64,000 nucleotides of DNA from Istiophorus platypterus (GCA_016859345.1 CM029121.1:2137329-2201328), one strand, 5' to 3'; positions 1 to 14,344 are shown, numbered from the stretch's first letter. Translations and numbers: made by a program. The notes: generated by a model not told the origin, from the letters alone.

Positions 1-3000
1 CTCATTTATCTCACAGTGTAATTTTTTGTAAGTGCACCAAAATTGCATTTGAAATTAATGTTTTGACCCATGACATATGCTATTATAATTGTAAAATGTC
101 CCAAAACTACTTTTCTATCTGTGGATTCATCACAAACAAAATTCTGTTTCACATATGATAAATTGTTGTTTTCATGTGATTTCTTAAAATAACGAACCAT
201 GTTAAATTTACACATGTAGGCTGACTAAGCATATAAAAGAAATTGTAAAAAAAACAAAAAAAAACAACTAACTACTTTCTTGACATTTAAATTTTTCTTG
301 TTAAGAAATCACTTTTGCCAACAATGTTGTCAGTTATGCTTGTTTTTTGGGCTTATTTTAGTTAAATTTTGAAATTAACCATTTTCATATAGGAAAACAT
401 CATAGCCCTAATATTCAGCTAAGGGTCATTTTTAAAGCATTGCCAACTGGAGGGACTAAAGCGAAGGCACAGGCCTGTAGATTGGATTCTTTATTTGTTT
501 AATATTGCTTTTAATTGCCCATCCATTTTTTTATATGTGATAATAAAACTGATTTAGTAAATATGCTGTTTGTTCAGTTGGATTTGTTATTTAATATATG
601 ATTATGAGGCCCTTCACTTTTTGGATTTATAAAACTGTGCATTTGTACAGGCAATCATGGTCTATATAAGGTCAGCCAGCCCAGAACTGGCATGCAAGCT
701 ACTTCAATATAGTATCTCTTTAATTGATTAATTAGGTCTTAAAGAAAATTCAGCAACTAAAACAATATGATTTCCTTCATTAAAACTGTGTAAATGGAAT
801 ATGAATTAGAAAAACTGGGTTTCAGCACCAGAAGCTGTCCACAGACCAACCATCTTCCACCCACACAAGTGTTTTCATTTAGTTTTGGATGTGATAAATT
901 GGAAAATGATAAAATCTCTTGCCACAATCAATGGATCCGCCCAAGGATGTCAAATTATGTTCTGCATAGAGTTCCTTGGGTGCACTGCAGCCTTTTTTTC
1001 AGCTTTGGTAGTTTGGTATCTTTGTACCTCACTTTGCTCCCCAGTGGGAGAAGAACTGTGGACTGCAAGAACAACAATTCCTCCAGCCTCAACAACACTA
1101 TAGCTGATTGTCCCAACCCTGTGTAGTGTACCAATGTCATGTGTACTGATCTATCATCATTATGGTAACAATCGAAACGAGCGGTTAAAATTGTGTAACA
1201 GTCATGGTCATCTGTTCCCTCTACAGTCTCATACTGAAGGGAATGTGTGCACTGTCAAGCCACAATTACACATAGCAGATCCACTACTTAAATTTCTGCA
1301 CCACACTATTGCAAAAATAACAGAAACCCATGTGCTACTGCACACATCAAAACCTGTTCTTTTGGAGAATTATTGCGATATGGGATTTTGTTTGTGCAAC
1401 AATTCACTGATTCAGTCTCAAAACATACTTATTATCAATTGGGAACTCTGAGTATCAATTCATTTGACAACTACAACCAAATTTTCTCTATTAATAGTAA
1501 AAGTTGAAGGGTTTGGAGTTCTGCATAGTACAGGTTGGCATCATTCACTCCCGGGCTATGCTATGCTGCACCGGTTAACATTACCAAGTCCATGGATGAA
1601 GAGAGGTCCTTTATGTCATGCTGCTTTTTTTAACCCATTGATTGGCACTGGTGGGGTATAGGCTGGTCTTGCTGTGTGGTTTCTGTTTTGCTGCGGAGAT
1701 AACTGGTCGCTCCTTTGTTCTCCTCACAGAGTTAGCCACTTGACGCTAACTGTTCTTCGTGGCTCCTTTTGCTTGTAAAATCAGCTGCCAGACCTTGTTC
1801 CTTAGCTACTGACACTAAACTAAACTTATTCTATTGTTGACGGTTCCGTCAAATAAAAACAAAAATTAAGCATGACTGATTATTTACTTTAAGGAAACTA
1901 ATGCAAACTTTTTGCAGTGCGGGTGGCAGTCATCTACAGACATGAACCTCTGATTTGGTCTAGTAATTAAAATATGAAAACATCACAAATAACAATTACT
2001 CGATAAATAATTGCGTGGTATGTATGTCGTAGGTGTCCAACAACTGATGTCTCCTCAACAGTCGCTGTTTCCCTCCCCAGACATGCAGCGATTTCTGCTT
2101 GTGTCTACACAAGTGTCATAAGAGCCGCGTTGTCAAAACAATTATTCACCCCATACCTCACACGTAGATACAGCATGTTGCATCCATGTGTTATAGTCAG
2201 GTAGAAGGCTGATTTTTAATGACCACCTTGGCTTTGACTGTGTTCTGGCTTGTGGCTAATATTAGATGCCACCAACACACCAGGATGGTCGTAAGCACAG
2301 CCAGCTTGTCTGTATCAGTAAAAATTACTTGTGAGGCCATTTTGAAAGACTTAATAACCTAGTTTTACAATATGTAAAACCAGGCAATAGAGGATGAGAA
2401 GAATGAAGTGAAAATTCTAAAACAGATATTCAGTATATCAAAAAAATGCATAGTAAAGGTTGTACAAAATTGTGTACAGCAAAGCAGCACCTTACATTAC
2501 ACTGGGGCCACATTTACACCGAGACAGATTTTGACAGAACCAAGATACTCTAAACATGCAATATGCTCTAGTGCAGCTAGGGTAAGCCTACAAATCGACC
2601 CTTAACTATGGCCGCCTGCATTTACCATTTTGCACCAAAAACATGGTGACTGTTGGATCTTAAAAATGTTCAGAAAAGTGAATTCGACTTCATCATTCAT
2701 CATCTGCTCTTGTCAGTAAATTAGGTCTAATATAGCCATATTTGAAACTCAGGCAACAATAAGTTTCCTCTCTGAAAGCTCTACACAGGATTTATAAACT
2801 GTGGTGTGTGTCAGGCTGAGGAGAGCCCTATGTTTAAAAGCAATGAAAGTAACAAATGTGATCAGCAATGACTGTCCCAATCTCTAACACACCCGTCTAT
2901 ATTGGCTGATAATCTATACTTTCTCTTCCCACCCCGTATCTAAATACATCAAAGGTGTGCTGGGTGAGCCTGTCCATATACATACTCCCTCTAGTGTCCC

Positions 3001-3694
3001 AGAGTTCTGTCATTATTGGTTTTTCTTTTGACATTGAATGAATATTTTTTCCTCATTTGATAAAATGTGGAACTTTAATTTTAGAAACAAAGCAAGTTAT
3101 CATTACAACATGAAAACATCTTCTAGGAAAAGACAGTGTTATTTGTTAGTCTTTGAAAAATGTTGCTTGATTCTTGTAATTTTTCAGTCTCTTAATTCAG
3201 AGGAGTTTATGTATATAAGAAATGGTGAGGAGGTCATTCAGAACCATGGAGCCATTTTACATTTGTAATGTTGTTTTTTTTGTTGTTTTTTTTGATGAAG
3301 TGACCATTACTTACTAAAGCAGACTATCAGTGTTTTCCAAATCAAAATTACAAACTTTCTGACAGCTCTAATCACTCAGATACATACCCAGATTGATAGA
3401 CACACTGTCTTTTCTTTCACTCTCCACACATACACACAGGCTCACACACACACATACAAAAACAAACACACACATACAGAGCTAATGAAGTGTAAACGAT
3501 ATTCTCTCCAGACCATTGCTACAGAAATGGAATTTGCACTTTATGAAACCATTGCCACACACATGTGACACACAGACACACACACACCTCACAGCTTTAA
3601 AAGGTGTCATTTGTCCGCTCCAGTAACCAAGGTGAATATTCACCCTGACAGCTCCCAGAAAACAGACAGAGCAGTGAAGGAATAAGCTATGGTC
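1..3694. other. Gene-free AT-rich DNA
   Basis: I see no coding exon with plausible splice signals here. The few short open frames have no recognisable domain. There are scattered weak CA-rich tracts around 3430-3600. Polyadenylation-like AATAAA words occur (for example near 543), but no upstream coding exon supports a 3' UTR. Confidence 0.5.
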
Positions 3695-3729
<35 letters not shown>

Positions 3730-3735
3730 AAAAGC
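3695..3735. repeat. (AAAG)n microsatellite
   Basis: About ten uninterrupted AAAG units form a purine tract on the + strand. It is ordinary slippage-type repeat DNA. Confidence 0.95.
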
Positions 3736-4279
3736 AGACTAGCAGCTCATCTTATTTTAGATCAAACCTCTAGAGATAAAGAGAAAAGGACAGGAAAGAG
3801 GGATGATTGCTGGGCTCATACTATCACCTCCTGGTCATACAAGGAACAGCAGGCTAAGATCTGAGATATTAGGCTCTAAGATTTGTGTCCACACCCCAAT
3901 ACAACAAAGGCAAATGGAATTTCATCCTTTATTTCACAGCTGCAAATGATATACCTTTATTAAGAGGGTTGCACCTCTTGGTGGTGTTGGAAAAAGCTGT
4001 TGAAACAGAGAGGCTTTCTGAGCCATATCTAATATAGAAATAACTTCAGAAGAGAATTTAGCCTCTGAATTTAGCCTCATCTTAGCCTCATGTCACCAAG
4101 CTGCCACCCCCTTACCACTCACTGTGTGGGAGATGCTCCCTGATGTTTCCTATAGAAAGTTTTAGAGAAGCACCTCTGCTCCAGTGTTCATTCTTGTTTA
4201 AAAATGTTAGATTTTATTTGGTTAAGTCTTTTTTATCATGAAAATTTTTTTCAACATAGTTTTTTTGATACTTTTTATG

Positions 4280-4352
<73 letters not shown>
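4280..4352. repeat. (ATCT)n microsatellite
   Basis: About 18 uninterrupted tetranucleotide units. The open frames across it read as Leu-Ser-Ile-Tyr repeats and are artefacts of the repeat. Confidence 0.97.
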
Positions 4353-4353
<1 letters not shown>

Positions 4354-4498
4354 ATGTCTGCCTGTGTTTGTTTGTATTTCAAACAGAATAATAATCATTG
4401 GACAGCCTAACATCATCAAGTTAAATGACTTGGAAACAGCATCAGCGCCCTCAAACAATACACATGTCCAAACATATAGTGCAGGCTGTCTGTCTATG

Positions 4499-4502
<4 letters not shown>

Positions 4503-4530
<28 letters not shown>

Positions 4531-4539
4531 GGGGGGGGG
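4503..4539. repeat. (TG)n tract followed by a G run
   Basis: A 28-base TG tract runs directly into about ten consecutive G residues. A compound simple repeat with no associated gene. Confidence 0.95.
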
Positions 4540-4974
4540 TAGGTGTGTATGTGCCCTGTATTGTTTGCTTGACTGGCTGCATGTTGACTTGACAAGGCTC
4601 TTTCTCCTTTTGAATGAAAGCCTGTGAACACACACATATACAGAGACACAAACACACGAATTCACATGTCACAGCAGGGGGTGAGAGAACAGCCTTTTAG
4701 CTAATGAGCTTTTTTTCTTTCTTCAAGTACTCTTGCACTCTCTGCCTCTACAGATATTTCTCCCATCTCTGTGTCAGGTTTTGCCACTGTTACTCTGTCT
4801 CTGTTATTTTCTTATTGTTGTAATTTTTTTTTTTTTTTTGGAAAAAATGTTTTCTTATAATCGCTTCCTAAGGATGAGCTCCTCTGCAGGTGTGTATGGA
4901 CTGTCAGCACCAATTAATGTTTATATACTTGCATAAGCTGTGCTCTTGTCCATTAGGGAGTTGAGGTAGTTTTC

Positions 4975-5270
4975 CGACACTCTAGCAGGTGCTGTGGATA
5001 TATCTACAGCAAGCACACAGTTAGGCTGCTGTAGAAGAAGAAAGCAGAATAAGCCAACTGTGAAAATCTTGGTTGAAACCTTTATAGTGGCTGTATGTGG
5101 GTATTCTACAGCAGGCATTTTGTCTTGTACTTGCTTTTATGATCATCTGGTCTTTATAAATAAACTGATTATCTGATTATTGGTTTTGGAAGGAGGGTTC
5201 CCTACAAACCATTGAGCCAATGATTAACAAGGAGCCGGTGAGGTTAGCATGGATAAAGACTTTGATGTTT
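4975..5270 (+). repeat. Dispersed repeat family, copy 1
   Basis: This segment is clearly similar to 58275-58640 in the same orientation. Shared landmarks, in order, are GGTGCTGTGGA, ACATCTACAGCAAGCACACAG (here with ATATCT at the start), GGCTGCTGTAGAAGA, CTGGTCTTTATAAAT, TTATCTGAT and CAATGA. The copies differ by substitutions and small indels, so this is an old interspersed repeat, not a recent segmental duplication. I cannot name the family, and no open frame is conserved between the copies. Confidence 0.75.
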
Positions 5271-5959
5271 CAATTTTTGAGAGGCACACACTGGATCCAC
5301 ACCCCAGCTACACTTTTGTAAATATGGGGGTTTGCTGTGCCCACTGTTTTAAAGGGAGGGACCCAATGCAGAGATAATTAAAAAACAACAAAACACCTCT
5401 GACCTGCAAATGCTTTATGAAGAAAACAGAGGCATTCAACATGTTTCTTAGATCCAAAGTATATACACAATGAGTGGAGTAGTAGAGCTTATGTTTGTAT
5501 AGTTTGTTACCTACTAAAAAAAAACTTATCAACCCCAAGTCATTGAACTGAAAAGGACAGGTTTCATGACAGCACAGATCACATGACTCCCATCCTTTAG
5601 GTGGATCTGCCACCAGCAGAGCTGTGTGGCTTCTTTTCTGAAAAAAAGCCAATAGTGTTCTACAGCTTTGATTAGTTTAATGAGCAGAGAATGAAAGCAG
5701 ACACTGTATTGAATATAAGCTGTGTATATGACCTTCTCCATAATGACTGGTCATCTGTGCGACAATATGCATCATAAATTTCTGATGGCAGATGACCTGT
5801 GAATCCATCTCTGTTGACACAGACAAGATGAGCTTGACAAAAGAGAAAGTTTTAGCAACAGGGAGTGTAAAATGAGTGGTGTGCAGCCAATCTTTGTGAG
5901 AATGAAATAAGACTAAGAGTGTGAAGACACACTAACAGCTCCCAGAGGCCCAAGTGTCA

Positions 5960-6890
5960 TTACAGTCAACAATACATCAGTGGTGATAGAACGAACATCC
6001 TGAGAATTTTACTTTTCTCCGAGCCTGAGGGTGGTACAACATGAAAGGTTATGGGGTCATTAGAATCAAAAGGCTTTTTACCCTTGAAAGCATCAATGTG
6101 CACAAAACATTTTTTAACAGGTTTACTTTTGGAGACTCTACGAACCGCAAGTAAGCCTGTATTCTGGTAGCAAAGTGTTCTACTGGGGTAATAAGGTACT
6201 ATGAGCTCTTTAAGATAGGATGGTGCCTGGCCATTAAGGGCTTTGTAGGTGAGGAGGAGGGTTTTAAATTGTATTCTGGATTTCACAGGGAGCAAATGCA
6301 CAGAAGCTAACACAGGGGATATATGATCTCTCTTTCTGGTTCATGATAATACTCTTGCTGCAGCATCCTGAATCAGCTGTAGACTATATAATGTTTTATT
6401 GGGACAGCCTGATAATAGGGAGTTGCAATAATCGAGCATAGAAGTAACGAAAGCATGTACTAGTTTTTTATGAAGACAAGTGCTTTGTCTGATGTAGTTA
6501 GTAGATCATTCGTAACTTCACCAGTGCTGTCTCTCTGCTACGATGCCTCTAAATCCTGACCGGAAATTCTCTAATAAACTGTAATTATTATGCAGAAAGT
6601 CACTCACCTGATTGGCAACAGCTTTCTTAAGGATCTCAGAGAGAAAGGGAAGGTCGGATATGGGTCTATAGTTGGCTAAAACATCTGGATTGAGGGTTGA
6701 CTTTTTAAGAAGAAGTTTAATCAAAGCTATCTTGAAGGACTGCAGTACATAGCCTGATAATAAGGACAGACTGAATATGTCTAATAGAGAAATGCTTACT
6801 AAGAGTAGAACTTCCATTGGGTGTGGTAGTTAGTGGCAGTGCTGCACCTGTAACCACATCCAGCAGTGATGTCTCAATGTTCTGACACAC
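5960..6890 (-). mobile_element. L2-type LINE remnant, internally deleted
   Basis: Read on the minus strand, about 6817-6518 encodes an early reverse-transcriptase segment containing LLKK, LANYRPISDLPFLSEILKK and a degraded SGFR motif. This matches the N-terminal RT region of fish L2/CR1-clade non-LTR elements. About 6470-5966 then encodes the post-palm segment, with LDYCNSLLSG, LQLIQDAAARVLS and LPVKSRIQFKTLLLTYKALNG, ending in the usual PSRTL region. A stop follows RVLS and the frame is broken. The palm with the YADD active site, which should lie between these blocks, is absent, so the copy cannot encode a working RT. The outer limits are approximate because I saw no target-site duplication or 3' tail. 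Confidence 0.85.
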
Positions 6891-9159
6891 CCTAAAGTGT
6901 AGTAGTCACTTCTACATGACAACTGCAAGATGTAAGTTGTAACTTAAAATTTCTATAAATTAGGTGGGTACACTGCGGTCCACCCATAGCCACACGTACA
7001 CTCTCAGATGACGAATTCATGTCACTCACACAATAGTGGACCCTTGCGTACTCGCAAATGCAGAAAGTAAATAAAACTACCCTCAACCTAAGCAGGGGTT
7101 AAATCATTACTTATTTATCTGTTATTTATGACCTGTATGTATCTGGACCAAGCACAGTGTCTTGCTTCATTTATCCCATAGATCATTTTCAATACTCAGA
7201 TTTGTGGTTTTTGTGAGTAGTCCAGTGCCTGCTTGTGTGATTTGTTTCTAGTAGCTGCCAATGACGCTGAAGCATCAGGGGAAGCGTGGGGTAAGTGTGG
7301 GGAGGTCTATCAGAGCACACTGAAACAGACCTGGGTAATGAGGCCGTTCCATCCCTGCAACTACACGAGTCAGTTGTGCCATGATGTTCTGTTGCTCTCA
7401 TTTTTATTTGCTCTTAAACAGTTAATAAGTAGGATCAATCAAACAGTATTGCACTTTATATCACATCATAGTGAAAAACATCCAAGATCTGGATGCAATT
7501 TAGCTGCATTATCTAGAAGCATGTATAGTGTACATAAAAGGTGATATTATTTTGAATGGTTTCTGTCTGATTATCATAAATAAATGGATATGGAAGATAA
7601 TATTGATATTTAGAATTTTGAAGAAGATTTTCAATGTTATATTATAAACATTGTGCTTCCAACAACTGGGTGTGTTGTTTTTTTCATGTATGGAATTAGT
7701 GTGAACGTACAACATAAGTGCTCAAAACCACAAGCATGAATATTAGAACAGACAATGACACAACACTAGTAACTGTAGCCCATTCTCTCCCAATGTGACT
7801 TGCCTTGCATAACACAGATACTATTGCTACTATTGTGACTCATCTACTCTGATTTTCGTGCATATAAGATCCATCTATTGTCAAATTCTACCCTGAAATG
7901 TTCTTGTTTTATAAGGTTTATCACAGTTTGATCTGGTTTTCATTACAGACAGTACTTCTAGTGCTCAATGCTTGGTATTAGTAGATAAACAAAGAGAGAG
8001 AACACATTGTAAGTACATAATTTACAGCAGGAGAGTAGTGAAGAAAAGGCAAAAATTAGGGGCAAGTAATGTGATCTAAAGTGAGGGGAAATAGTGATGG
8101 GAAACTGAAGAATCAAGGTAGATGGGAACAACTGGTAGATAGAGTGATGGAGGAGTTGGAGTTGTGAGGGAGAGAGAAAGAAGAGGTGGAGTTGCTAATA
8201 ATGTGTGTGATGTTGGTATTGATCAGTCACACAGACAGTGAGGCGGGACATGACACCATGACCTGACACTGTGGCTAATCGAAAACTAATTCCCTGTCTC
8301 CACCATCATCCTATCACATGCACACACTTTCAGCTGTGGTCGGCCATCGTCCAGCAGCTATTATCTTTGCGAGGATTTCATCTTAACTGAAATATTAGGA
8401 AAATATCATAATGTGTTTTATAACTTTTACTACCAGGGCGTACTTTTAGCACTACAAAGCTTTGTGAACACTGCTCCTCTCTACATGTCTTGTGCCTGTA
8501 AGACATAAAGTCTGTTATAGTATTATATTACTCCTTAAAGGGAACACATGCAACAACACTAAGGAAGTGCAACATTAGTTTCTTTACTCTTGCATAGCTA
8601 AACTTGAGATTTATATAGACATACTACACAAAACAAAATATCACTAAATGTGAAACTATGAATGAGTCTCATGAATTTAATCTTGTGATATTCTATATTT
8701 TTCTTGGCTGTCAATCCAACGTGCAGACCCAAACCACCAGCGAATTGATTCTACTAACAAGTATTGCATGTGTACCCAAAGCCAGATATGTTTTATTACT
8801 TCTTTTATTTATTATTATGTGCCATGGACTACAGATCCTCACAGGCAGGGGTAAAAGTAGCTTTAAATTCTTTACCAGTAATGTACGGCAATTCTAAATT
8901 CTTGCCTACTGGTTTTGAATGTGGGTTTTGCAGGCAGCTGCTCTCCTGTCTTTCCAGTACTATGTATTGCCACTGAATCTTTTGGTGGTACTGCCACCAG
9001 AGTGTACGGGCTTACCTCCTCTCCCCTATTCACAGGTCAAACAACCTACCTGAATCCAATGCAATCCTATTTTCTTTTTTTTTATTGGAAAGAGACTCAA
9101 GGATGGTCAGAACCACTCTCAGCAGCGTGACACTCCACCAGTCACCCAATCCTTATAAC
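6891..9159. other. No gene recognised
   Basis: AT-rich unique-looking sequence. Short open frames on both strands lack domains and splice context. A purine-rich patch lies near 8090-8200. Confidence 0.5.
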
Positions 9160-9240
9160 ATTAAAGGAACAGTTTAGCATTTTCGGAGCTATGCTTAATT
9201 GATTTCTTTTTAGGGATGAGTTGAGAAGATTAAAGATTGT
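9160..9240 (+). repeat. Truncated fish dispersed repeat, forward copy
   Basis: The segment begins AAAGGAACAGTTTAGCATTTT and continues to GATGAGTTGAGAAGATTAA. It matches the start of a common teleost dispersed repeat. The reverse-oriented copies at 40403-40563 and 53239-53345 carry other parts of the same family. Only about 80 bases are retained here. Confidence 0.6.
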
Positions 9241-9672
9241 GGAAACTTAACAAAGTACAGTATCTCTGCATGGACAAGATGAGGAGTCAAGTCTTAAAGG
9301 AAAAACTAGATTTTATTGTATTGTTGTATTTTTCTAGCTTCTACCATTGGTTCTATCAGTTATGATTAAACAAAAGTCTGGAGATCTTGAGAGTTAAATA
9401 GTCACCAAAAATCATGCAGCAAGAAGTATGATAGTTACTATTATGAGATCTCCTCAAAGCTGCGGTGAATCTCATATACGTATACAAGCATGACATGGTC
9501 CTGTTCTGGAAAAGTTTATAAAGGGAAACAAAGACTCATCTAATCCTTAAAACTCATGAAAAAGAAATGCATGTTAATTTCACAATAAAATTGCTCACCA
9601 GAACAACCTACAGCCATTAATGGTCAGTTCAGGTTGCTGAAGAATACATATCTACAGTAAAGTCAGCAGCGT

Positions 9673-9944
9673 AAATGGCAAATGGACTGTACTTATATAG
9701 CGCTTTTCTAGCCTTTTTGACCACTCAAAGAGCTTTTACATTACTGTCACATTCACCGATTCGCACACACATTGATGCACTACACACCTACATACATCGG
9801 GAGCAATTTTGTGGCTCGGTATCTTGCAAGGACTCTTTGACAAGCAGACTAGAGGAGCCGGGGATCGAACCAGCAGCCTTGCGGTTGGTGGGTGACCGCT
9901 CTACAACTCTCTCCAGTCCTACCACCTGAGCCGCAACCGCCCCC
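9673..9944 (-). mobile_element. tRNA-derived SINE, minus orientation (copy A)
   Basis: The + strand starts AAATGGACTGTACTTATATAG and ends in a tRNA-like head read backwards. On the minus strand the head contains an A-box-like GCGGCTCAGGTGGTAG and a B box GGTTCGATCCCC, followed by a body ending in the TATATAAGTACAGTCCATTT tail. The same family occurs forward at 14345, 16779 and 41005. This is the best-preserved head of the four. The 84-codon open frame across it is not a gene. Confidence 0.85.
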
Positions 9945-12083
9945 ATACTTCAATATACATTGAGATTTTGTAATAAGAATTTTAGAACATCGTAAAATTC
10001 TGCATCCGTAGTTGGCATGGTCATGTTAATGCTGGTAAGAACCACCTTTTTTAAAAATTATGAAGAGTGCCGACACAATAATAGGTACAAGCTAATTTTG
10101 AATGAACCTCAGGCACTTTCATTAGGCCTTTTTTGCTGAGTTATTTTTGGGCCTCCAGCTCCATAAGTAATTAACCAGGAACTCTTTCATACCATCTGCC
10201 ATCGCATTTTAAAATTAACATCCTGTCCACTTTAGTATTGCCCAAGGAACCTTTTAGTGAGTACTATTAATTGCTGTATTGTCTTTTTCAGAACTTATGC
10301 CAACAGTATTTCTATAATCTTGCACCTGTGTAAGCACTGTGATCAGGGCTGTTTAGTACTGTGTAATATTTACTGTCATGTTGTTTCAGTCTGCAAGTAT
10401 GGTACTACATGAAATGCTGTCACCAATGTTTCATTTATTGTCTTTACTGTGTATGATCTTTTTCTGGGCCCAAACTGCCAATCGACAAACCAAAACAAAG
10501 ATCTAATGCCACTTCTAATTAAAAATGCTGCTGACAACAGTATTATACACATAAGCTACTGTGGCCATTGTGTAGTCTTTCAGTGTGAATGTTATAAGCA
10601 TATCAAAAAAAAGTAGAAAATAAGCTATTATCGAGACATACCTGATAAATGATGTACAAAAGTTTTACATGTACTCAAATCTCTTAGGGCCCATCAGCTT
10701 AATGCACAGATACCTTTATTGATAATAGTTTCCTTACCAGTGCACCTGATATATGACATATAGCAACAAAGCTTGAGGTATAAATTACCGATCAATTTGC
10801 TCATTGTTTTATTCAGTTATAAGATCCACATTTACTGTGTGTAGTTTCATCATGTGGCAGAGGGAGTGAGTGACTGCAAATGAAAGTATTTATTGAATAA
10901 ATCAAATAAGAGACTGGAAGGTCTCCTTAGAAAAAGTGGCGTGAAATGAACAGAGTGGATGGCAGATCAAGCTATGCTCTGCCATTGATCTGTATATGCA
11001 CAACTAGACAATTTAACAGTCTCCCATCATGACTGACCACCATGGCATGAAAAGGGTTACAACGGGGAAACCTCCCCCTGGCTAAGAAGCTGAAAAAATG
11101 CCCATAGTTATGTGATAGCAATCTGATCAGAATGCAGCTTCTTCCTAAAGCAAATAAAGTGTCAGACTACTCACCTCTGTAGTATGAATGAGGGGACCTA
11201 CAACCATGCCATATGGCAGGAGCAAGAGGGAGCCACAAAGCTACCAGGTGTCTTAGATATCCCTGGCCCTGACTGACAGGGAAAGAAGAGCTAGTGAACC
11301 GGCACGGGTTAGGTTCAAGAGCAAGGAGGGGGGAGTGTTTCCCAGTGTTCCCCAAAACAGTTCACTTTTTTCAAAACTAAGCAACTGCTTCGCCTTTCAT
11401 ACCACCGTGAAGTTCCGGTGACTGTGAGAGCAGTGAAAATAAACCAAAACACAGTAAAGCTGCAGCCTTGAGAGGTAAACAGTTGGATGAAACTCACTAA
11501 AAAAGGTCCTTAAAGCTGGGGGGAGCTGCAGATTCAGGTGATAACCAGAGTCCCCTTTCAAATTGTTTTCATGTTGTCATTTGATACATTTTTATAGCAA
11601 ACATATCAGTTATAGCAGCTTTAAAACTCAAAGCTGCTGGGTCAAAATATTGATTCAGATTCAGTGTTATAATTCATTTTTACATGTACTGAACACCTCT
11701 AAATCAACAGCACCATTTGCTCACCACTTTCCTTGCAACCAGCATAAATACATAAATTGACATAAAGCAATATGTATGCAGTTTGTATAAATTAGATACA
11801 TAATGTGTGTGCACAAGCCATCATATACATACATGAACTCATATATGATGTTGTCAGGTGTAATTTTATTTACCTCTGCTCTCTGCTGTCTGTCTCCATC
11901 TCTCTTCTGTTTGTCTGTCTCCACCTCTGCTGCCTGTCTGTCTCCATCTCTCCATTAGTGAAGGTGTCTCCTCGGGTCGATACTTAGCGGGGTGACAAAT
12001 GGTGACGCCCACTTCTCTGTAAACATCCAATCATAGACCTTATGACTCCGAACTGACCCCTGACCCCTCCCCATGCTCAGGGG

Positions 12084-12084
<1 letters not shown>
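9945..12084. other. No gene recognised
   Basis: AT-rich sequence with no supported exon or element. Open frames at 11167-11987 are short, overlap on both strands and have no domain. A CT-rich block with repeated CTGTCTGTCTCCA-type words lies near 11880-11955. Confidence 0.5.

Positions 12085-12128
<44 letters not shown>
12085..12128. repeat. (TG)n microsatellite
   Basis: About 22 TG units, continuing as an imperfect TG-rich tract to about 12150. The minus-strand Thr-His frame across it is a repeat artefact. Confidence 0.95.
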
Positions 12129-12129
<1 letters not shown>

Positions 12130-12150
12130 ATCTGTGTGTGTGTGTGTATC

Positions 12151-14344
12151 TGTGTTTGCGTGTGAGTCTTTGTGCACATGGCAGACTGAGAGCACTGAGA
12201 GATTACTCTGTCAATAAATGTTTTTATTTGCCGGGGGCAGATTGGAGCTTTTCTTTGAGTTGAAAAAGGTGTTTTGAAGCACTTTGTCACGAGGCGAAGC
12301 GCAGACAAACACTATAATCAGATCGCTGTCTGAAGAACAATGTGCAGTCAAAATAATGAGCACAAATCACAGGCTAAGAAAAAACCCTCAACACGCAATC
12401 AATACTGACAGGAGAGACAGCAAGAGAAGCAAAGAGATGAAGGCCAAATCTAAAGACTTCACTCACTATCTCAGTGGACATTCTTTGAGCTCTACAGCCT
12501 CTGTGACAACATTATGGGTGAGAGTAAGTGAATAGGAGGCTTCTTCAGTCCTCTGGATGTGTTGTGGTAGAAGACCCTTGTCTTCAGTGAGGTGGAGAGG
12601 CAAGAGATTATTCATTAGCTTGTCTTTTCACTGTTGGCCTCTATCCCAATTTAGTTCAAAATGATGACTTGCTGTTGTTGAGTAATTCGACAGGAGACTT
12701 TTCCCTTGAAAAAGGATATCTTCCAGTTTTCAGGCATTGTATGTTTTATCAAAAACTGAGGGGATGTTTTCCAAATTTTGGAAAAAATATTCCTTGCAAC
12801 TCTAGCACTATTTTCTGTCCTTGAGTAAATATTCTTTTATGTTTGGAAATTTGAAAGACAGCACCGTTTGAATCCCCAAAAACCTTAATGTACATTGTAT
12901 TTTTAATGTCTTAAGCTGACATAACAGTTGCACAAGTTGCATCTAATTCTCTGAGCTGACCAAACTACAAAATCAAACTCTCAGCTCCTGTCTTGTTAAC
13001 ATGCTCTCAACATGCTACTTGCACTCTGCCAAAGACGGTTTATTAAGAGTGTAACACCACTCTGAATCATTTAAATGACTGGAAAGATAAAGTGTTTGGT
13101 TTTGTTGTGGTTAGTCTTTCTCTTGACATTACCAGGCCAAGGTCCCTATTATTTTTTCTTACTGAATATTTTGTACTTTAGCATTTGATATCTTACTAGA
13201 TGTCTACTAAATTGTTTATAATTTTATATAATACTTTACATATACTTTAATACTTTATTTACAAACCAGGTCTGTTAATGGGTCGAAAAATCTGATGTTC
13301 AATAATATGTATATCAGCAAATAGGCTATAATCTATAGCATGTTATCTCTGTTTAAATTTCAATATCGGACACAAAATTACAATTAGAGATTTGCCTCCT
13401 ATCATTCAGTTGTACATTTTACTTTTGCAATAGGGGAACATTGTGACAGTACAAACATTTGAGAAACATCAGTTTAATGATACCTATGTGGCATTATAAA
13501 ATTCAAAACTGTAATTTGTGAAAGGAACTAAGATGTTTTTTTCTTATCATTATTATTGTTGTTGTTGTTGGCCTTTTTGTCTGGCCTTTTTTTCCTTCTT
13601 CCTTTGTAATTTACAAAATGTTAAAAAAAAGAAATGGGTTTTCACACTAGTCTGTAGTTTTTCTGTTTCCTTGGAACCTAATTATCCCTATTTGTTTCAA
13701 ATATTCTTCTATTTGTATTTTGTTTTTTAACTACATGATGTTGCCCTTTATACGGTGTTATACGGCGTGCACAGTAATTATTTTATTTCATTGGGGCACT
13801 GGAGTCTCATCGCAAGTCAGGCTTTTAAGAGGCTCATCACTCTACAGTCAAGATGTGGTTTCGTATTAGAAGGCTTATACGACGTTAGACTGTAATTGCC
13901 TCTGAAGATGTCTGGGCTTTTCATTATATGACAGAGGCCATTTTCCAGTTTGAGATGGATTTAAAGAGAAATGACTTTTATTTCAAGGGATCAACAGCAA
14001 TCTTGAGTGTGGGGAAGCTTTTTAGCTTTTTTTTTCCAAGATGTCAAAATGGTCCATTCAGCAACTTTATTAACCACACATACTGTGGAGGGTTCTCATT
14101 CCTAAATGATATAGCCCTCTTCATGTGATGAAAAGACATGAGAGATGGATTGAGTCAATACTAATTGAGTGGGTAAGTGTTCAGCATTAATGCCCACATG
14201 AAAAAAAACAGAACCAAAAAATTGTATATAGGTGAGTATGAAAGAAATCACCTTGTTTGCAATTTTGCCAGCCTGTCAGATTCAGCTAAGGTTAGTTGAA
14301 ATATGTGGCAATTTTATTGCACTTGGATCTAACCCACTGTAACG
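12151..14344. other. No gene recognised
   Basis: Mostly AT-rich single-copy-looking DNA with no coding exon supported by splice signals. It includes a short (TTG)n patch near 13557-13570. Confidence 0.5.
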
